Of a stretch of DNA of 41,476 nt, positions 24,151 to 32,944 are shown piece by piece. The notes beneath the pieces were generated by a model. That model made no database searches. It had not been told where the DNA came from and saw only the letters and a program-made list of their open reading frames with translations. This stretch comes from Nocardioides sp. CFH 31398 (GTDB lineage Bacteria > Actinomycetota > Actinomycetes > Propionibacteriales > Nocardioidaceae). Positions within the stretch are counted from its first letter, which is position 1. The number at the start of each line of letters is the position of its first letter. The stretch is from assembly GCF_022436705.1 (NCBI RefSeq), contig NZ_JAKUHT010000017.1, forward strand, positions 1 through 41,476, given 5' to 3'. A program made the translations under genes and the position numbers.

Positions 24151-26195
24151 CAGCGCAGGAACGCGGCGGCGACGCCGGCGTCGACGGGCACGTGCAGGCC
24201 GGTGGTGTGGGTCATCTCGGGCCCGCAGAGCACGAACACCGCGTTGGCGATGTGGCTGGGCAGCACCTCGCGCTTGAGGATCGTGCGCTGGGCGTAGAAC
24301 GCGCCCAGGTCCTTCTCCTCCACGCCGTAGACCTCGGCGCGGTTGGCACCCCAGCCGCCGGCGAAGATGCCGGAGCCCTGGACGACGCCGTCCGGGTTGA
24401 CGCCGTTGACCTTGATGCCGTGGGCGCCGAGCTCGGCGGCCAGCAGGCGCACCTGGTGGGCCTGGTCGGCCTTGGCGGCGCCGTACGCCACGTTGTTGGG
24501 ACCGGCGAACACGGAGTTCTTCGAGGAGATGTAGACGATGTCGCCGCCCATGTCCTGCGCGATCATCGCCCTCGCCGCGGCCTGCGCGACGAGGAACGAG
24601 CCCTTGGCCATGACGTCGTGCTGGAGGTCCCAGTCGGCCTCGGAGGTGTCGAGCAGCGAGCGCGACAGCGAGAGGCCGGCGTTGTTGACGACCAGGTCGA
24701 CGCCGCCGAACGCGAGGACGGTCTCGTCGACCATGGCCTGGACGGCCGCCGCGTCGGACACGTCCACCCGGACGCCGACGGCGACGTCGCTGCTGCCGAT
24801 GTCGGCCGCCGCGGCCTGCGCCTTCTCGAGGTCGAGGTCGGCGACGACGACGCACGCGCCCTCGGCGGCGAGCTTCTGCGCGGTGGCCAGGCCGATGCCG
24901 GACGCCGCGCCGGTGACGAGGGCGACCCGCGTGGCGAGCGCCTTGGGCTTCGGCATCCGCTGGAGCTTGGCCTCCTCGAGCGCCCAGTACTCGATGCGGA
25001 ACTTCTCCGCCTCGTCGATGGGGGCGTACGTCGAGAGCCCCTCGGCACCGCGCATCACGTTGATGGCGTTGACGTAGAACTCGCCGGCGACGCGGGCGGT
25101 CTGCTTGTCCTTGCCGAAGCTGAACATGCCGACGCCCGGCACGAGCACGATCAGCGGGTCCTTGCCGCGGATGGCGGGCGAGTCGGGCGTCGCGTGGCGG
25201 TCGTAGTAGCCCTGGTAGTCCTCGCGGTAGGCGACCGCGAGCTCGCCGAGGCGCTCGAGCGACTCCTCCACGCTCGCGGACGGCGGCAGGTCGAGGACCA
25301 GCGGCTTGACCTTGGTGCGCAGGAAGTGGTCGGGGCACGAGGTGCCGAGCGCGGCGAGCCGCGGGTGCTCGGCGGAGGCGAGGAAGTCGAGGACGACGTC
25401 GGTGTCGGTGAAGTGACCCACCATGGGGCGGTCGGCGGAGGCGATGCCGCGGACGGTCGGCGCGAGCGCGGCGGCGCGGGCGCGACGCTCGGCCTCGGGC
25501 AGCGCGTCGTACCCCTCGAGGCGGGGGCCGAAGGGCTCCTGCTTGCTGTTCGCCTCGATGTACGCCGCCGCGGTGTCGATGATCCACAGCGAGCTCTTCT
25601 CGGCCTCCTCCGAGGTGTCGCCCCAGGCGGTGATGCCGTGCCCGCCGAGGATGCAGCCCACGGCCTGCGGGTTGCGCTCCTTGCTCTCCGCGATGTCGAG
25701 CCCGAGCTGGAAGCCGGGTCGGCGCCACGGCACCCACACGACCTTGTCGCCGAAGATCTTCGCGGTGAGCTCCTCGCCGTCGGCGGCCGTCGCGATCGCG
25801 ATGCCGGAGTCGGGGTGGAGGTGGTCGACATGGGCGGCGTCCACGAGCCCGTGCATGGCGGTGTCGATGGACGGCGCGGCGCCGCCCTTGCCGTGCAGGC
25901 AGTAGTCGAACGCGGCGACCATCTCGTCCTCGCGCTCGACGCCCGGGTAGACGCCGACCAGGGCGCGCATGCGGTCGAGCCGCAGGACGGCCAGGCCCTT
26001 CTCGGTGAGGGTGCCGAGGTCGCCGCCGGAGCCCTTGACCCAGACGAGCTCGACGTCCTCGCCGGTGACGGGGTCGCGCTCGGTGCCCTTCGCGGACGTG
26101 TTGCCGCCGGCGTAGTTGGTGTTCTTCGCGTCGGCGCCGAGGCGGTTGGAGCGCGCGATCAGCTCAGCGGGGACGCTGCTCTGCGGGTTCGTCAT
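24150..26195 (-). CDS. rhaEW: Bifunctional rhamnulose-1-phosphate aldolase / L-lactaldehyde dehydrogenase
   Basis: 681 residues, a fusion of two domains. Residues about 10-400 are a class II aldolase domain with zinc ligands in HVDHLHPD (His122-His127 region) and GGHGITAWG (His186); this cleaves L-rhamnulose-1-phosphate to dihydroxyacetone phosphate and L-lactaldehyde. Residues about 420-681 are a short-chain dehydrogenase with TGAASGIG cofactor loop (427 on), NNAG, and Tyr570-x3-Lys574 with a Ser about 13 before, which oxidises lactaldehyde to L-lactate. This fusion is known from Bacillus, actinobacteria and some others. It lies 53 bp after rhaI and overlaps rhaB. Confidence 0.94.
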   Translation of the reverse strand: MTNPQSSVPAELIARSNRLGADAKNTNYAGGNTSAKGTERDPVTGEDVELVWVKGSGGDLGTLTEKGLAVLRLDRMRALVGVYPGVEREDEMVAAFDYCLHGKGGAAPSIDTAMHGLVDAAHVDHLHPDSGIAIATAADGEELTAKIFGDKVVWVPWRRPGFQLGLDIAESKERNPQAVGCILGGHGITAWGDTSEEAEKSSLWIIDTAAAYIEANSKQEPFGPRLEGYDALPEAERRARAAALAPTVRGIASADRPMVGHFTDTDVVLDFLASAEHPRLAALGTSCPDHFLRTKVKPLVLDLPPSASVEESLERLGELAVAYREDYQGYYDRHATPDSPAIRGKDPLIVLVPGVGMFSFGKDKQTARVAGEFYVNAINVMRGAEGLSTYAPIDEAEKFRIEYWALEEAKLQRMPKPKALATRVALVTGAASGIGLATAQKLAAEGACVVVADLDLEKAQAAAADIGSSDVAVGVRVDVSDAAAVQAMVDETVLAFGGVDLVVNNAGLSLSRSLLDTSEADWDLQHDVMAKGSFLVAQAAARAMIAQDMGGDIVYISSKNSVFAGPNNVAYGAAKADQAHQVRLLAAELGAHGIKVNGVNPDGVVQGSGIFAGGWGANRAEVYGVEEKDLGAFYAQRTILKREVLPSHIANAVFVLCGPEMTHTTGLHVPVDAGVAAAFLR

Positions 26196-26248
26196 GATGC
26201 CTTTCGGAGGGTGCGGTCGAGATGGTGCGGGTCGGGGCGGGCGGACGC

Positions 26249-27436
26249 TCAGGTCCAGGACATCTGGGTGCCGCCGACACGGCCGGCCTCGAGCTCGGCC
26301 TGGTGGCCGGAGGCGGCGTACGCCTTCATCGGGTGCGCGGGCAGGCCGCGCTCCTCGCGCCAGGCGGCGAGGTCGGGTCGGACGTCGGTGGCGTAGGCGT
26401 CCATGAAGACCTCGTGGGCGCCGAGGACGTCGCCCGCCTCCTGCGCGGCGGCCAGGGCCTCACGGTCGACGAGCAGCGCGCGCGCCGTCATCTCCTGCAC
26501 GTTGAGGACCGACCGGATCTGGCCGGGGATCTTCTCCTCGATGTTGTGGCACTGGTCGAGCATGAAGGCGACGTCGGAGCGGCCGTCGGGGTTCGCGGGG
26601 CCGTAGCCGCCGCCGCGGACGACCTCGAAGAGGATCCGGAACAGCTGGAACGGGTCGGCGGCGCCGACGATCAGGTCGTCGTCGGCGTAGAAGCGGGAGT
26701 TGAAGTCGAACGAACCGAGCTTCCCGAGCCGCAGCAGCTGCATGACGACGAACTCGATGTTCGTGCCGGGCGCGTGGTGACCGGTGTCGAGGCAGACCAC
26801 GGCGCGGTCGCCGAGGGCGCTGACCTGGGCGTACGACGTGCCCCAGTCCGGGACGTCGGTGTGGTAGAACGCCGGCTCGAAGAACTTGTACTCCAGCACC
26901 AGGCGCTGGTCGTCGCCGACGCGCTCGTAGATGGTGGCGAGCGACTCGTGCAGACGGTCCTGACGCCCCCGCAGGTCGGCCTGGCCCGGGTAGTTGCTGC
27001 CCTCGGCCAGCCAGATCTTCAGGTCGCGCGACCCGGTGGCGGCCATGACGTCGAGGCACTCGAAGTGGTGGTCGATCGCCTTCTGGCGGATCTTGCGGTC
27101 CGTGTGGGTCAGGGCGCCGAGCCTGTAGTCGTCGTCCTGGAACGTGTTCGAGTTGATCGTGCCGAGCGCGACGCCGAGGTCCTCGGCGTGGCGGCGCAGG
27201 GCGGCGTAGTCGTCGTGCAGGTCCCACGGGATGTGGAGGGCCACGGTCGGCGCGAGGCCGGTGAAGCGGTGCACGGTCGCCGCGTCGGCGATCTTCTCCT
27301 CCACCGTGCGGGCGGTGCCCGGGCTGCCGAACACCTTGAAGCGGGTGCCGGAGTTGCCGAAGGCCCACGAGGGGAGCTCGATCGCCTGGCCCTCCAGCAG
27401 GGGGGCGACGGCGGCGAAGCGGTCGGTGGTGCTCAT
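26249..27436 (-). CDS. rhaI: L-rhamnose isomerase (RhaI type)
   Basis: 395 residues, the metal-dependent isomerase type of Pseudomonas and actinobacteria rather than the E. coli RhaA type. Visible: ALHIPWDLHDDYAALRRHAEDLG, LKIWLAEGSNYPGQ, LVLEYKFFEPAFYHTDVPDWG, CLDTGHHAPGTNIEF and SFDFNSRFYADDDLIVG. These carry the Glu/Asp/His metal ligands on a TIM barrel. It converts L-rhamnose to L-rhamnulose. ATG 27436 starts 11 bp after the mutarotase gene ends. Confidence 0.94.
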   Translation of the reverse strand: MSTTDRFAAVAPLLEGQAIELPSWAFGNSGTRFKVFGSPGTARTVEEKIADAATVHRFTGLAPTVALHIPWDLHDDYAALRRHAEDLGVALGTINSNTFQDDDYRLGALTHTDRKIRQKAIDHHFECLDVMAATGSRDLKIWLAEGSNYPGQADLRGRQDRLHESLATIYERVGDDQRLVLEYKFFEPAFYHTDVPDWGTSYAQVSALGDRAVVCLDTGHHAPGTNIEFVVMQLLRLGKLGSFDFNSRFYADDDLIVGAADPFQLFRILFEVVRGGGYGPANPDGRSDVAFMLDQCHNIEEKIPGQIRSVLNVQEMTARALLVDREALAAAQEAGDVLGAHEVFMDAYATDVRPDLAAWREERGLPAHPMKAYAASGHQAELEAGRVGGTQMSWT

Positions 27437-27447
27437 GGGTCGGTGCC

Positions 27448-27804
27448 TCACTGATCGGTGGTGGGAGGGGCGGCGGCGAGCTGGGTCTCGAGGTGGAAGA
27501 CCTCCTCGAGCCGGACGAGGCCCCGGTCGGGGGCGGCGCCGTCCAGGCCGACGAAGAACTCGGCCATCTCGGCCTGCCAGCGGGCGTTGACGTCGGTGGC
27601 GTCCATCGCGGCCTGCGCCGCGTCGAGGTCGTCGGTCTCGACGTAGCCCACGAGCAGGCCGTCGTCGCGCACGTGCAGGGAGTAGTTGCGCCAGCCGGTG
27701 GCGGCCAGCGCGGCGAGCATGTCGGGCCACACGGCGGCGTGGCGGGCGGCGTACTCCTCGAGGCGGTCCGGTCGGACCTGGAGGGTGAAGCAGGCGCGCG
27801 TCAT
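27448..27804 (-). CDS. rhaM: L-rhamnose mutarotase
   Basis: 118 residues of the RhaM family (ferredoxin-like alpha/beta fold). Typical segments: TLQVRPDRLEEYAARHAAVWPDM with the active-site His, GWRNYSLHVRDDGLLVGYVE, and MAEFFVGLDG. It interconverts alpha and beta anomers so that the isomerase gets its substrate. ATG 27804 is preceded by GAGGAGAGG about 4-7 bp upstream. First gene of the catabolic group after the binding-protein gene. Confidence 0.93.
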   Translation of the reverse strand: MTRACFTLQVRPDRLEEYAARHAAVWPDMLAALAATGWRNYSLHVRDDGLLVGYVETDDLDAAQAAMDATDVNARWQAEMAEFFVGLDGAAPDRGLVRLEEVFHLETQLAAAPPTTDQ

Positions 27805-27850
27805 GGACCTCTCCTCGCCGGTGGCTGGGCTCGTGGTTCGGGGTGGGACG

Positions 27851-27891
27851 CCGGGCGCCCGTCCGTACGGGGGACGGGCGGGCGCCCGGCG
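27851..27891 (-). terminator. Strong GC hairpin between rhaS and rhaM
   Basis: The arm 27851-27865 (GCCGGGCGCCCGTCC) pairs with 27872-27891 with a small bulge and a short loop; no T-run. It lies after the binding-protein gene and before rhaM, where it could end part of the transcripts or protect the 3' end of the transporter message. Confidence 0.6.
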
Positions 27892-27930
27892 GTCAGGGGT
27901 GCAGCGCCGGTCGGTTGCCTGTCGGGTCAC

Positions 27931-28008
27931 GGGGTCTCGACACGCCAATCGCGGACTCGCGGTTCCTGAGCCTCTCGAAGGGCGTCCGCGCGGCTCGCTC
28001 GACCACCG
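27931..28008. repeat. Intergenic repeat with GGTCTCGA / CTCGACCACCG ends
   Basis: It begins GGGGTCTCGACACGCC and ends GCTCGCTCGACCACCG. It shares both end motifs with 21354-21402. This looks like a dispersed element of the genome. Confidence 0.5.
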
Positions 28009-28034
28009 TCAGCGCATCCGCTGGCGCGTCTGTA

Positions 28035-29072
28035 CTAGAAGTCGAAGTCGTCGATGTTGGACTCGTCGAACACGGTCGGGTCGCCGAGGACAACGACGCC
28101 GTCGGCGCCGACCTCGTACTCACCGAGGTCGCCGGCGGTGAAGGTGTCGCCCTCCTCGCCGGTGATGTCGCCGTTGGCGAGCGCCTGCGCGGTGTAGGCC
28201 GACAGGTAGCCGAGCTCCTCGGGGTTCCACAGGGCGAACGACTCGACGGTGCCGTCCTCGATGTACTCGCGCATCTGGTTCGGGGTGCCGAGGCCCGTCA
28301 GCGCGACCTCGCCCTTCGCGTCCGACGTCGAGAGGTAGCGCGCGGCCGCGGCGATGCCGACGGTGGTCGGCGAGATGATCCCGGCGAGGTCGGGGTTCGA
28401 CTGCAGCAGCGCGGCGGTCTCGTCGAACGACTTCTGGTCGTCGTCGTCGCCGTAGACGACGTCGACGAGCTCGATGTCGGGGTGGTTCTCCTCGAGGTCG
28501 GCCTCCATGAGGTCGATCCACTCGTTCTGGTTGGTCGCGTTCGCGGCCGCGGAGAGGATGGCCACCTGTCCCTCGTCGCCGATCTGCTCGGCGATGAGGT
28601 CGACCTGGGCCTGGGCGATGCCCTCGGCGTCGGCCTGCGCGACGAAGACGTCGCGGTACTCCGGGTTGGTGTCGGAGTCCATGGTCACGACGGGGATGTC
28701 GATGTCGCGGGCCTGCTGCAGCGCGGAGCCGATGGCCTCGGGGTCGTTGGCGGACACGACGAGCGCGCCGGTCTGCTGCTGGGTGGCGGTGTTGATGAAG
28801 CTGACCTGGCTGTCCGGGGTGGCCTCGGTCGGGCCGACCTGCTCGAACTCGCCGCCGAACTCGCCCGCGGCGGCCTCGCCACCGACCTGGGAGGCGTCGA
28901 AGTACGGGTTGCCGAGGTTCTTCGGGATGAAGGTGATGGAGAGGTCCTCACCACCGCCGCCCGAGCCGGAGCCGCCGTCGGAGCCGCCGTCGGAGCCGCA
29001 CGCGCTGAGGGTCAGCGAGAACGCGGTGAGGGTCGCGAGGACCGTGAGGCCGCGCTTGGTCGTGTGGGACAT
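28035..29072 (-). CDS. rhaS: Rhamnose ABC transporter, lipoprotein substrate-binding protein
   Basis: 345 residues. Lipoprotein signal with lipobox LSAC (Cys about 25) then a Gly/Ser linker, followed by a type I periplasmic-binding fold: ITFIPKNLGNPYFDAS, ALVVSANDPEAIGSALQQARDIDIPVVTMDSDTN, GQVAILSAAANATNQNEWID, LAGIISPTTVGIAAAARYL and ALTGLGTPNQMREYIEDG. This is the RhaS/RbsB-like family and binds the sugar outside the membrane. It is the last transporter gene and precedes the hairpin at 27851. Confidence 0.9.
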   Translation of the reverse strand: MSHTTKRGLTVLATLTAFSLTLSACGSDGGSDGGSGSGGGGEDLSITFIPKNLGNPYFDASQVGGEAAAGEFGGEFEQVGPTEATPDSQVSFINTATQQQTGALVVSANDPEAIGSALQQARDIDIPVVTMDSDTNPEYRDVFVAQADAEGIAQAQVDLIAEQIGDEGQVAILSAAANATNQNEWIDLMEADLEENHPDIELVDVVYGDDDDQKSFDETAALLQSNPDLAGIISPTTVGIAAAARYLSTSDAKGEVALTGLGTPNQMREYIEDGTVESFALWNPEELGYLSAYTAQALANGDITGEEGDTFTAGDLGEYEVGADGVVVLGDPTVFDESNIDDFDF

Positions 29073-29142
29073 GGGGTTGTCTCTCTTTCGATTCTCCGTC
29101 CCGGCGGGACGAGGTCGGGATGTGGTGCAGAGGTGGGTGGGG

Positions 29143-30240
29143 CTACATGCCGCCGGCGGTGGGCACGGCCGGAGGTGCCGCCTCGGCGGCGGTGGGCGGG
29201 CGTCGTCGTACGCGCCGGGAGACCCAGCCGAGCAGTGCGGCGGAGACGACCGAGGCGATGAGCAGGACGCCGGTGACGATCTGGATGACGTTCGCGCTCT
29301 GCCCGTCGAGGCGCAGGGCGGAGCCGATCACCCCGATCAGGAGGACACCTCCGAGGACGCCGGGGATCGCCCCGCGCCCGCCGAAGATCGAGACGCCGCC
29401 GAGCAGGACGGCGGCGATGACCTGCAGCTCCAGGCCGGTGGCGTTGTCACCGCGGGAGCTGCCGTAGCGCAGCGTGAAGTAGACGCCGGCGATGCCCGAG
29501 ACCAGGCCGGTGAGGACGAAGGCGACGAGCTTGGTGCGCTCGACGTCGACGCCCGAGAAGCGGGCGGACTCGCTCGACAGACCGATGGCGAACAGACCCC
29601 GGCCGAAGGAGGTGAGGTGGAGCAGGAGCCCGAAGAGCGCCGCGGCGACCGCCAGGGGGACGACGATCACGGGGATCTGCGACTCGCCGAAGGTGGCGGT
29701 GACCGCGTCGGTCCAGGTGTCGGGCCAGTCCGTGATCGCCGTCGTGCCGAGCAGGCCGACGGCGACGCCACGGTAGAGCGCGAGCGTGCCGATCGTGACC
29801 GCCAGCGAGGGCAGGCCCAGCTTCGTGACGAGCAGCCCGTTGACGGCCCCGGCGAGGGCACCGGCGAGGACGGCGAGCACCGCCGCCAGGGCGATCGGCG
29901 CACCCTCGCGGGTCAGGACGCCGAACAGCACGCTGGTGACCGCCACGATGCTGGCCACCGACAGGTCGATCTCGCCGGTGACGATGACCAGCGTCATCGG
30001 CAGCGCGATGAGCAGGATCGGCGCGATGTCGAGCACCAGGAAGTAGATCGTCAGCTGGCTGTCGAAGTTCGGGATCGCGACCACGGAGTAGGAGACGACG
30101 GCGACGAGCAGACCGAGGACGGCGGCGTCCCGGGTCAGCAGCAGGCGCAGGGGCAGCGGACGCGCGGAGTCGGCGTACGTGCGGGTGGTGGTCGCCGACC
30201 CCTTCTCCGGGGTGCGCGGCGGGGTGCTGGTGGCGCTCAC
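29143..30240 (-). CDS. rhaQ: Rhamnose ABC transporter permease
   Basis: 365 residues with about ten hydrophobic segments of the RbsC-like sugar permease family, including TGEIDLSVASIVAVTSVLFG, GLPSLAVTIGTLALYRG and VLLGGVSIFGGRGAIPGVLGG. Cytoplasmic N- and C-terminal tails are charged. The GTG start at 30240 overlaps the preceding permease stop (GTGA). Probably forms a heterodimer with the other permease. Assignment of rhaP versus rhaQ between the two is by gene order only. Confidence 0.9.
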   Translation of the reverse strand: MSATSTPPRTPEKGSATTTRTYADSARPLPLRLLLTRDAAVLGLLVAVVSYSVVAIPNFDSQLTIYFLVLDIAPILLIALPMTLVIVTGEIDLSVASIVAVTSVLFGVLTREGAPIALAAVLAVLAGALAGAVNGLLVTKLGLPSLAVTIGTLALYRGVAVGLLGTTAITDWPDTWTDAVTATFGESQIPVIVVPLAVAAALFGLLLHLTSFGRGLFAIGLSSESARFSGVDVERTKLVAFVLTGLVSGIAGVYFTLRYGSSRGDNATGLELQVIAAVLLGGVSIFGGRGAIPGVLGGVLLIGVIGSALRLDGQSANVIQIVTGVLLIASVVSAALLGWVSRRVRRRPPTAAEAAPPAVPTAGGM

Positions 30241-31280
30241 GAGCGGTGCCTCTCTGCGAGGAGCTTCTTGTGCTGGCGCTCGGCGAGGACCTTGTCGAGG
30301 ACGATCGCGCCGAGGATGAGCAGGCCGACGACGGCGCGCTGCCAGAAGTCGGGGATGCCGAGGATGGGCAGGCCGCGGTCGATGCTCGTGAGGAGGTAGG
30401 CGCCGATGGCGGCACCGACGACCGTGCCCGAGCCGCCGAAGATGGCGACGCCACCGATGACCGCGGCTCCGACGGCCTCGAGCTCGATGCCGAACCCGAC
30501 GCCGGAGCTGATGGTGCCGTAGCGGGCGACGTAGAGGATCCCGGCGAGGCCGGCCAGCGCGCCCGAGGCGGCGAAGGCGGTGAGGATGCGCTGCTTGTCC
30601 TTGAGTCCGTAGAGGGTGGCGGCGGCGGGGTCCGAGCCGATCGCGTACAGCTCGCGGCCGCCGCGCGACGTCCGCATCCAGTACGCCGCGACGGCCAGGA
30701 CGACGAAGGAGACGATCGCGAGCTGCGGGATGCCGAGCAGCGACGACGTCCCGAAGGACAGCAGGCCGTCGGGGATGTCGGAGGCGTTGATGCGGTCGCT
30801 GCCGGCCCACTGCAGGTAGATGCCGCGGTACACGTACAGCGTGCCCAGGGTGATGACGAGGGCGGGGACGCGGGCGAACGCGACGAGCATGCCGTTGACG
30901 AGGCCGAGGACCGCGCCGGCGAGGACCGCGAGCAGCACCACCACGAGGATCGGCAGCCCGGTGTCGAGGAACAGACGGCCGGCGAGGTACGCCGTGAGGC
31001 CGAGGATCGAGCCGACCGACAGGTCGACGTTGCGGGTGATGATCACCATCGCCTGGCCGACGGCGAGCACCACCAGGATGCTCGGGGTCAGGAACAGGTC
31101 GCGGAAGCCGTCGGTGGAGAACACGAACCGCGGGTTGATCGCGGTGGTGACGGCGAGGAACGCGACGAGCGCCAGCAGGATGCCGGTCTCGCGCGCCTTC
31201 AGCAGCGAGGCCAGCCGGCTCTGCGGGCGGGCGGCCGGCGGCTTCGTCGCCGGGGCCGGCTCGGGGGCGAGGGTGGTCAC
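30237..31280 (-). CDS. rhaP: Rhamnose ABC transporter permease
   Basis: 347 residues, same family as its neighbour: TRNVDLSVGSILGLTAYLAG, RVPALVITLGTLYVYRGIYL, ELEAVGAAVIGGVAIFGGSGTVVGAAIGAYLL. It ends with a short Lys/Arg-rich tail. GTG 31280 overlaps the ATPase stop by 4 bp, and its own stop overlaps the next permease, so transporter subunits are translated as a coupled set. Confidence 0.9.
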   Translation of the reverse strand: MTTLAPEPAPATKPPAARPQSRLASLLKARETGILLALVAFLAVTTAINPRFVFSTDGFRDLFLTPSILVVLAVGQAMVIITRNVDLSVGSILGLTAYLAGRLFLDTGLPILVVVLLAVLAGAVLGLVNGMLVAFARVPALVITLGTLYVYRGIYLQWAGSDRINASDIPDGLLSFGTSSLLGIPQLAIVSFVVLAVAAYWMRTSRGGRELYAIGSDPAAATLYGLKDKQRILTAFAASGALAGLAGILYVARYGTISSGVGFGIELEAVGAAVIGGVAIFGGSGTVVGAAIGAYLLTSIDRGLPILGIPDFWQRAVVGLLILGAIVLDKVLAERQHKKLLAERHRS

Positions 31281-32809
31281 GAGACCTTCTCCTGTCCGTG
31301 CGTGGTCGGTCCGGCGGCCGCGGTCGCTGCGGTCATGACGGACTCGGGGGTGGCCTCGGCGCGGGACAGCTCGGCGGTCTTGCGGCCCTCGCAGAGGACG
31401 ACGACCCGGTCGGCCACGCCGAGCACCTCGGGCAGCTCGGAGGAGATCATGAGGATCCCCATCCCCTCCCCCGCGAGGCTCGACAGCAGGCGGTGCACCT
31501 CGGCCTTCGTGCCGACGTCGATGCCGCGGGTGGGCTCGTCGATGATCAGGACCTTCGGGGCGGTCGACAGCCACTTGGCGAGGACGACCTTCTGCTGGTT
31601 GCCGCCCGAGAGGGTGCCGGCGAGGGTGTCCATCGCCGCGGCCTTGACCTCGAGGCGCGCGGCCCAGTCCTTGGCGGTGGCGTTCTCGCGGCGGCTGGTC
31701 AGCAGCCCGCCGCGCGAGAGACGACCGCGGGTGGCGAGGGTGATGTTGCGGGCGATGGGGGCGTCGAGGACGAGCCCGTGACGACGGCGGTCCTCGGGGA
31801 CCAGCGCCAGGCCGAGGTCCATCGCCCGCACGGGGTCGCGCCGCGGGACCCGCTGCCCGGCCATGCGGACCTCGCCGGCGGCGTACTCGTCGACGCCGAA
31901 GATCGCCTGGGCGACCTCGCTGCGCCCGGCCCCGACGAGGCCGGCCAGGCCGACGATCTCGCCGGCGCGGACGGTCAGGTCGACGTCGGTGAACAGGCCG
32001 GGCTGGGTGAGGCCCTCCACCTCCAGCAGGACCTCGCCGATCTCGGCGTCCTGCTTGGGGTAGAGCTCGGTGACCTCGCGGCCGACGAGGCGCCGGACGA
32101 TCTCCTCGACGGTGACGTCGGTGATCGCGTCGGTGGAGACGTAGGAGCCGTCCCGCATCACGGTGATGGTGTCGCAGAGGGCGAAGACCTCGTCGAAGCG
32201 GTGGGAGATGAACAGGACGGCGCACCCGTTGTCGCGCAGGGTGCGGGCGACGGTCATGAGCCGCTCGACCTCGTTGCCGGACAGGGCGGCGGTGGGCTCG
32301 TCCATGACGAGCACGCGGGCGTCGAGCGACAGCGCCTTCGCGATCTCGATGATCTGCTGGTCGGCGATCGAGAGACCGTCGGCGGGGCGGTCGGGGTCGA
32401 CGTCCACGCCGAGGCGGGCGAACAGGGCGGCGGCCTCGGCGCGCATGGCGCGGCGGTCGATGCGGCCCCAGCGGCTGGTGGGCTGGCGACCCATGAAGAT
32501 GTTCTCGGTGACCGAGAGGTCGGGGAAGAGCGTCGGCTCCTGGTAGATCACGGCGATCCCGGCGGCCTTCGCCTCGGCGGTCGAGCGGAAGTCGACCGTC
32601 TGGCCCTGGAACTCGACGGTGCCGCCGTCGCGGCGGTAGAGACCGGCGATGATCTTGACCAGCGTCGACTTGCCGGCGCCGTTCTCCCCCACCAGCGCGT
32701 GGATCGAGCCGGCGTCGAGCGACAGGCTGCCCGAGCGCAGGGCGACGACGGAGCCGAACGACTTCGAGACGTCGCTCAGACGTAGGGCGGGTGCGGCGGG
32801 TGACGGCAC
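31277..32809 (-). CDS. rhaT: Rhamnose ABC transporter, tandem ATP-binding protein
   Basis: 510 residues, two fused nucleotide-binding domains as in RbsA/RhaT. Domain 1: Walker A GENGAGKSTL, signature-position LSIADQQIIEIAKAL, Walker B LVMDEPTAAL. Domain 2: degenerate Walker A LVGAGRSEVAQAI, intact signature LSGGNQQKVVLAKWL, and VLIIDEPTRGID. Such asymmetry is normal for the family. Two GTG codons compete: 32815 directly abuts AGGAG, so GTG 32809 with AGGAGG five bases upstream is preferred. First gene of the minus-strand array, divergent from the LacI gene. Confidence 0.92.
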   Translation of the reverse strand: MPSPAAPALRLSDVSKSFGSVVALRSGSLSLDAGSIHALVGENGAGKSTLVKIIAGLYRRDGGTVEFQGQTVDFRSTAEAKAAGIAVIYQEPTLFPDLSVTENIFMGRQPTSRWGRIDRRAMRAEAAALFARLGVDVDPDRPADGLSIADQQIIEIAKALSLDARVLVMDEPTAALSGNEVERLMTVARTLRDNGCAVLFISHRFDEVFALCDTITVMRDGSYVSTDAITDVTVEEIVRRLVGREVTELYPKQDAEIGEVLLEVEGLTQPGLFTDVDLTVRAGEIVGLAGLVGAGRSEVAQAIFGVDEYAAGEVRMAGQRVPRRDPVRAMDLGLALVPEDRRRHGLVLDAPIARNITLATRGRLSRGGLLTSRRENATAKDWAARLEVKAAAMDTLAGTLSGGNQQKVVLAKWLSTAPKVLIIDEPTRGIDVGTKAEVHRLLSSLAGEGMGILMISSELPEVLGVADRVVVLCEGRKTAELSRAEATPESVMTAATAAAGPTTHGQEKVS

Positions 32810-32831
32810 GGCCACCTCCTGACGGGCTCGG

Positions 32832-32858
32832 GTGAATCGAATTATTGAATCGATTTAA
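32832..32858. promoter_or_regulatory. Two adjacent LacI-type operator boxes
   Basis: TTGAATCGATTTAA (32845-32858) is a near-perfect palindrome centred on CG, as in LacI/GalR operators. A weaker copy, GTGAATCGAATTAT, lies at 32832-32845. They sit just upstream of the rhamnose ABC operon. Confidence 0.75.
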
Positions 32859-32920
32859 CGAAGTGTCCGGAATCTATGACGCCGATCACAGAGCCGTCAA
32901 GAGGCCCGGCCGGATCAGCG

Positions 32921-32934
32921 TTGAATCGTGTTAA
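32921..32934. promoter_or_regulatory. Third LacI-type operator box, at the lacI-family gene start
   Basis: TTGAATCGTGTTAA differs from the main box at two positions and lies 10 bp before the regulator's ATG, consistent with autoregulation and with looping to the boxes 76 bp away. Confidence 0.7.
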
Positions 32935-32944
32935 CGTCCGCGGC

